A DNA stretch of 8,522 nt, taken from Bacillota bacterium (lineage in GTDB: Bacteria > Bacillota_E > Sulfobacillia > Sulfobacillales > Sulfobacillaceae). Position numbers and translations under genes: made by a program. Position 1 is the stretch's first letter, and each line of letters starts with the position of its first letter. Below, one piece after another: positions 6,737 to 8,522 of the stretch. The DNA lies in assembly GCA_021820645.1 (NCBI GenBank), contig JAKADJ010000085.1, positions 1-8,522 on the forward strand, read 5' to 3'. Below the pieces are notes generated by a model. The model searched no databases. It saw only the letters and a list, made by a program, of their open reading frames with translations, and was not told where the DNA came from.

Positions 6737-8320
6737 GTGGAACGTTTTACATTGGCAAACTGCCGCATTGTCGATGGAACGGGGACTCCTGGTTTTACGG
6801 GATTTGTCACCGTCGTCGATCACCGCATCGAACGTGTTGCTACGACACCCCCGACACTTGCTGGTACCCACATTGAAGCAGACGGGTTGACAGTTACCCC
6901 TGGATTCATTGATATGCATTCCCACTCCGACCTAACGTTATTCGCGGACGGACGAGCTGTTAGTAAGATCTCGCAAGGGATTACGTTGGAGATAATCGGA
7001 CAGTGCGGGATTTCCGGCGCGCCTTTATATGGACATATGCAGGACGAGGTTGGAAAATTTTTCGATAGGCATCAGTTGAAGCGCCCCTATAGTAGCATGA
7101 AAGAATATCTGAATTTTATCGACGGCCAGATGGCCGTCAACATTTTAGCGCTCATTGGTCATGGTACCTTGCGTCGGGGTGTGATGGGAGAAGGCGATGC
7201 ACCCGCTTCGGTAGAGGAAATCCGTGCCATGCAAGAAGCTGTCGATGCCGCGATGCAAGCGGGCGCTGTCGGATTGTCCACGGGTCTCATTTATCCGCCG
7301 GGATGCTATACGCCAACGGATGAAGTGGTTGAAGTGACCCGCCCTATTGCCCGATACCAGGGCCTCTATTTTTCTCATTTACGGAATGAAGGCGACACCT
7401 TGGTGGAAGCGGTGGATGAGGCGCTTAGGATCGGTCGAGAAGCGGGGGTCGGTGTTCAGTTATCGCATCATAAGGCAATGGGTCCACACAATTGGGGCAA
7501 GACCCGGATAACTTTGGAGCACATCGACCAAGCTATCGCTAGCGGCCAGGATGTATATATGGATCAATATCCTTATGTGGCTAGTGCAACATCCTTGACA
7601 GCCTTGTTGCCGGATTGGGCTCTCATTGGCGGTGCTCAAAAGGCTTTGGAGCGTCTACGGGACGATACCCTATTGCGTCGTATTATGAATGAGACGGAGG
7701 CGAAGGAATCGCGCTTCGGATGGGATCGTACTCGAATCGGAACGGTGCGTGATGGCCAAGACCGCCGTCTACAAGGAAAGAGTTTGGCACGCATCGCAGA
7801 AAACTGGGGAATGGCGCCGGTCACGGCACTCATAAAAATTCTTCAAGACAACGAGATGCAGGTTAGCATGATCCGATTTGGGATGGGTGAAGAAGATGTG
7901 GAACGCGTGTTCCGTCACCCGCGTACCTTAGTGGGAACAGATGGCGGCGGATCGGCCCCGGATGGTCCGTTAAGTCAAGGTAATCCACACCCTCGGACGT
8001 ATGGAACCTTTCCTCGCGTCCTTGCCGAATTTGTGCGTGAAAAACACTGGGTATCTCTTGAAGAAGCGATCCATCGTATGACGGGCTTGGCTGCGCAACG
8101 CTTAGGACTCAAAAATCGGGGGCGTATTGCGAGCGGATATGTGGCGGATTTAGTATTGTTAGACTCAGATCGCGTGGATGACGTTGCGACCTTTGAAAAT
8201 CCGCACCAGACCGCCGAGGGAATTCACCGAGTATACGTCAATGGGTCCCTAGTTTGGCACGATAACCGCCATACTGGGCGCATGCCAGGACGTGCTTTAC
8301 GGTATTACGAAGAACGCTAA
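6737..8320 (+). CDS. D-aminoacylase / N-acyl-D-amino-acid deacylase family amidohydrolase
   Basis: Members of this amidohydrolase family remove the acyl group from N-acyl-D-amino acids; some relatives act on other D-amino-acid amides, so the exact substrate is open. From GTG 6737 the product is 527 residues, within the family's range; GTG 6710 would add nine residues (MLCWRRFSA) unlike a family N-terminus. The order is a small beta-sandwich start (RIVDGTGTPG), then GFIDMHSHSD with metal ligands H61 and H63. The metal-bridging cysteine is C90 in IIGQCGISGAP. Further metal-site residues are H214 in YFSHLRNE, the LSHHK histidines at 244-245, and D402 in VGTDGGG, with the closing sandwich GRIASGYVADLVLLD near 462. 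There is no signal peptide, so it is probably cytosolic. It begins 59 bases after the tRNA-Ser(UGA) CCA with no terminator or good promoter between, so it may be read from the tRNA's transcript. No D-amino-acid racemase, transporter or oxidase gene is nearby to indicate substrate. Confidence 0.88.
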   Translation: MERFTLANCRIVDGTGTPGFTGFVTVVDHRIERVATTPPTLAGTHIEADGLTVTPGFIDMHSHSDLTLFADGRAVSKISQGITLEIIGQCGISGAPLYGHMQDEVGKFFDRHQLKRPYSSMKEYLNFIDGQMAVNILALIGHGTLRRGVMGEGDAPASVEEIRAMQEAVDAAMQAGAVGLSTGLIYPPGCYTPTDEVVEVTRPIARYQGLYFSHLRNEGDTLVEAVDEALRIGREAGVGVQLSHHKAMGPHNWGKTRITLEHIDQAIASGQDVYMDQYPYVASATSLTALLPDWALIGGAQKALERLRDDTLLRRIMNETEAKESRFGWDRTRIGTVRDGQDRRLQGKSLARIAENWGMAPVTALIKILQDNEMQVSMIRFGMGEEDVERVFRHPRTLVGTDGGGSAPDGPLSQGNPHPRTYGTFPRVLAEFVREKHWVSLEEAIHRMTGLAAQRLGLKNRGRIASGYVADLVLLDSDRVDDVATFENPHQTAEGIHRVYVNGSLVWHDNRHTGRMPGRALRYYEER

Positions 8321-8336
8321 TTCCAGTGTTCTCTAC

Positions 8337-8366
8337 TTGTCAATGAGCTGGCGCGTATGGTACCAT
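8337..8366 (+). promoter_or_regulatory. Promoter of tRNA-Ser(GCU)
   Basis: TTGTCA (8337-8342) and TACCAT (8361-8366) are spaced by 18 bases, and TGG just before the -10 makes an extended -10 element. The predicted start near 8373 is about six bases before the mature tRNA. The -10 lies in a 10-base palindrome ATGGTACCAT (8357-8366), probably by chance. Confidence 0.7.
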
Positions 8367-8378
8367 AGCGTGTGCCGT

Positions 8379-8471
8379 GGAGGGATACTCAAGTTGGCCG
8401 AAGAGGACGGTTTGCTAAACCGTTAGTAGGCTTAAAGCCTAGCGTGGGTTCGAATCCCACTCCCTCCGCCA
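8379..8471 (+). tRNA. tRNA-Ser(GCU), CCA encoded
   Basis: The acceptor stem is GGAGGGA (8379-8385) with TCCCTCC (8461-8467), then discriminator G8468 and encoded CCA (8469-8471). The anticodon stem ACGGT (8407-8411) / ACCGT (8419-8423) encloses loop TTGCTAA, giving anticodon GCT at 8414-8416, which reads AGC and AGU. The long variable arm has a TAGGC/GCCTA stem, and the T arm is GTGGG-TTCGAAT-CCCAC. All match tRNA-Ser. Together with the UGA species upstream it covers both serine codon families. Confidence 0.98.
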
Positions 8472-8497
8472 TTTCCAATCCATTGAAATGGAGGAAA
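8472..8497 (+). other. Hairpin directly after tRNA-Ser(GCU)
   Basis: TTTCC (8472-8476) pairs with GGAAA (8493-8497) and TCCAT (8479-8483) with ATGGA (8488-8492), around loop TGAA and with AA (8477-8478) bulged. No T-run follows (AAGCATCG comes next), so it is not a standard intrinsic terminator. It could help 3' processing or weak termination, or its GGAGGAAA could be the ribosome binding site of a gene starting at the window edge. The last ~25 bases (8498-8522) hold nothing I can assign. Confidence 0.45.
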
Positions 8498-8522
8498 AAG
8501 CATCGCCTTGCTTAGTCACGAT

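Noticed and set aside
6407..6925. A 172-codon open frame on the minus strand containing GGGDRTRTCKPLG.
   Set aside because: This is the antisense of tRNA-Ser(UGA). The GGDRTRTC string is a well-known false protein motif produced by translating the reverse strand of tRNA-Ser genes; the rest overlaps two well-supported + strand genes.

Overview
The window looks like core chromosome of a Gram-positive bacterium of the Bacillota (Firmicutes). The evidence is the order gyrA - pdxS - pdxT - (T-box) - serS - tRNA-Ser, close to the gyrA/pdxST/serS/tRNA-Ser neighbourhood known from Bacillus. A full T-box leader, strong Gram-positive ribosome binding sites (AAGGAG, GGGGAGG), GTG start use and tRNA genes with encoded CCA agree with this. 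Base composition is mid-range, by eye slightly above 50% GC. A deep-branching, perhaps thermophilic or acidophilic lineage such as Sulfobacillus is possible, but that is a guess. Every recognisable gene lies on the + strand.

Layout: (1) bases 1-1645 are the 3' two thirds of gyrA, with the end of the cleavage domain and the six-bladed DNA-wrapping domain. (2) 1684-3155 hold pdxS and pdxT, the two subunits of the glutamine-dependent pyridoxal 5'-phosphate synthase, 5 bases apart. (3) 3156-3414 is non-coding. (4) 3415-3639 is a complete T-box leader with a probable serine specifier UCC, an antiterminator and a terminator. (5) 3654-6541 is a probable three-gene operon: mtnA (methylthioribose-1-phosphate isomerase), serS (seryl-tRNA synthetase) and an unrecognised small membrane protein. 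(6) 6593-6677 is tRNA-Ser(UGA). (7) 6737-8320 is a D-aminoacylase / N-acyl-D-amino-acid deacylase. (8) 8379-8471 is tRNA-Ser(GCU) with its own good promoter, followed by a hairpin and about 25 unassigned bases.

How it fits together: the second half of the window is built around serine charging. A leader that should sense uncharged tRNA-Ser stands in front of seryl-tRNA synthetase, and two different tRNA-Ser genes follow. The odd member is mtnA, which sits between the serine T-box and serS and would therefore be induced by serine starvation. I found no mobile element, CRISPR array, phage gene or clearly new system. The points most worth a second look are the T-box/mtnA/serS arrangement, the T-box acceptor-binding base, the orphan membrane protein, the tRNA-to-D-aminoacylase junction and the non-coding stretch before the T-box.
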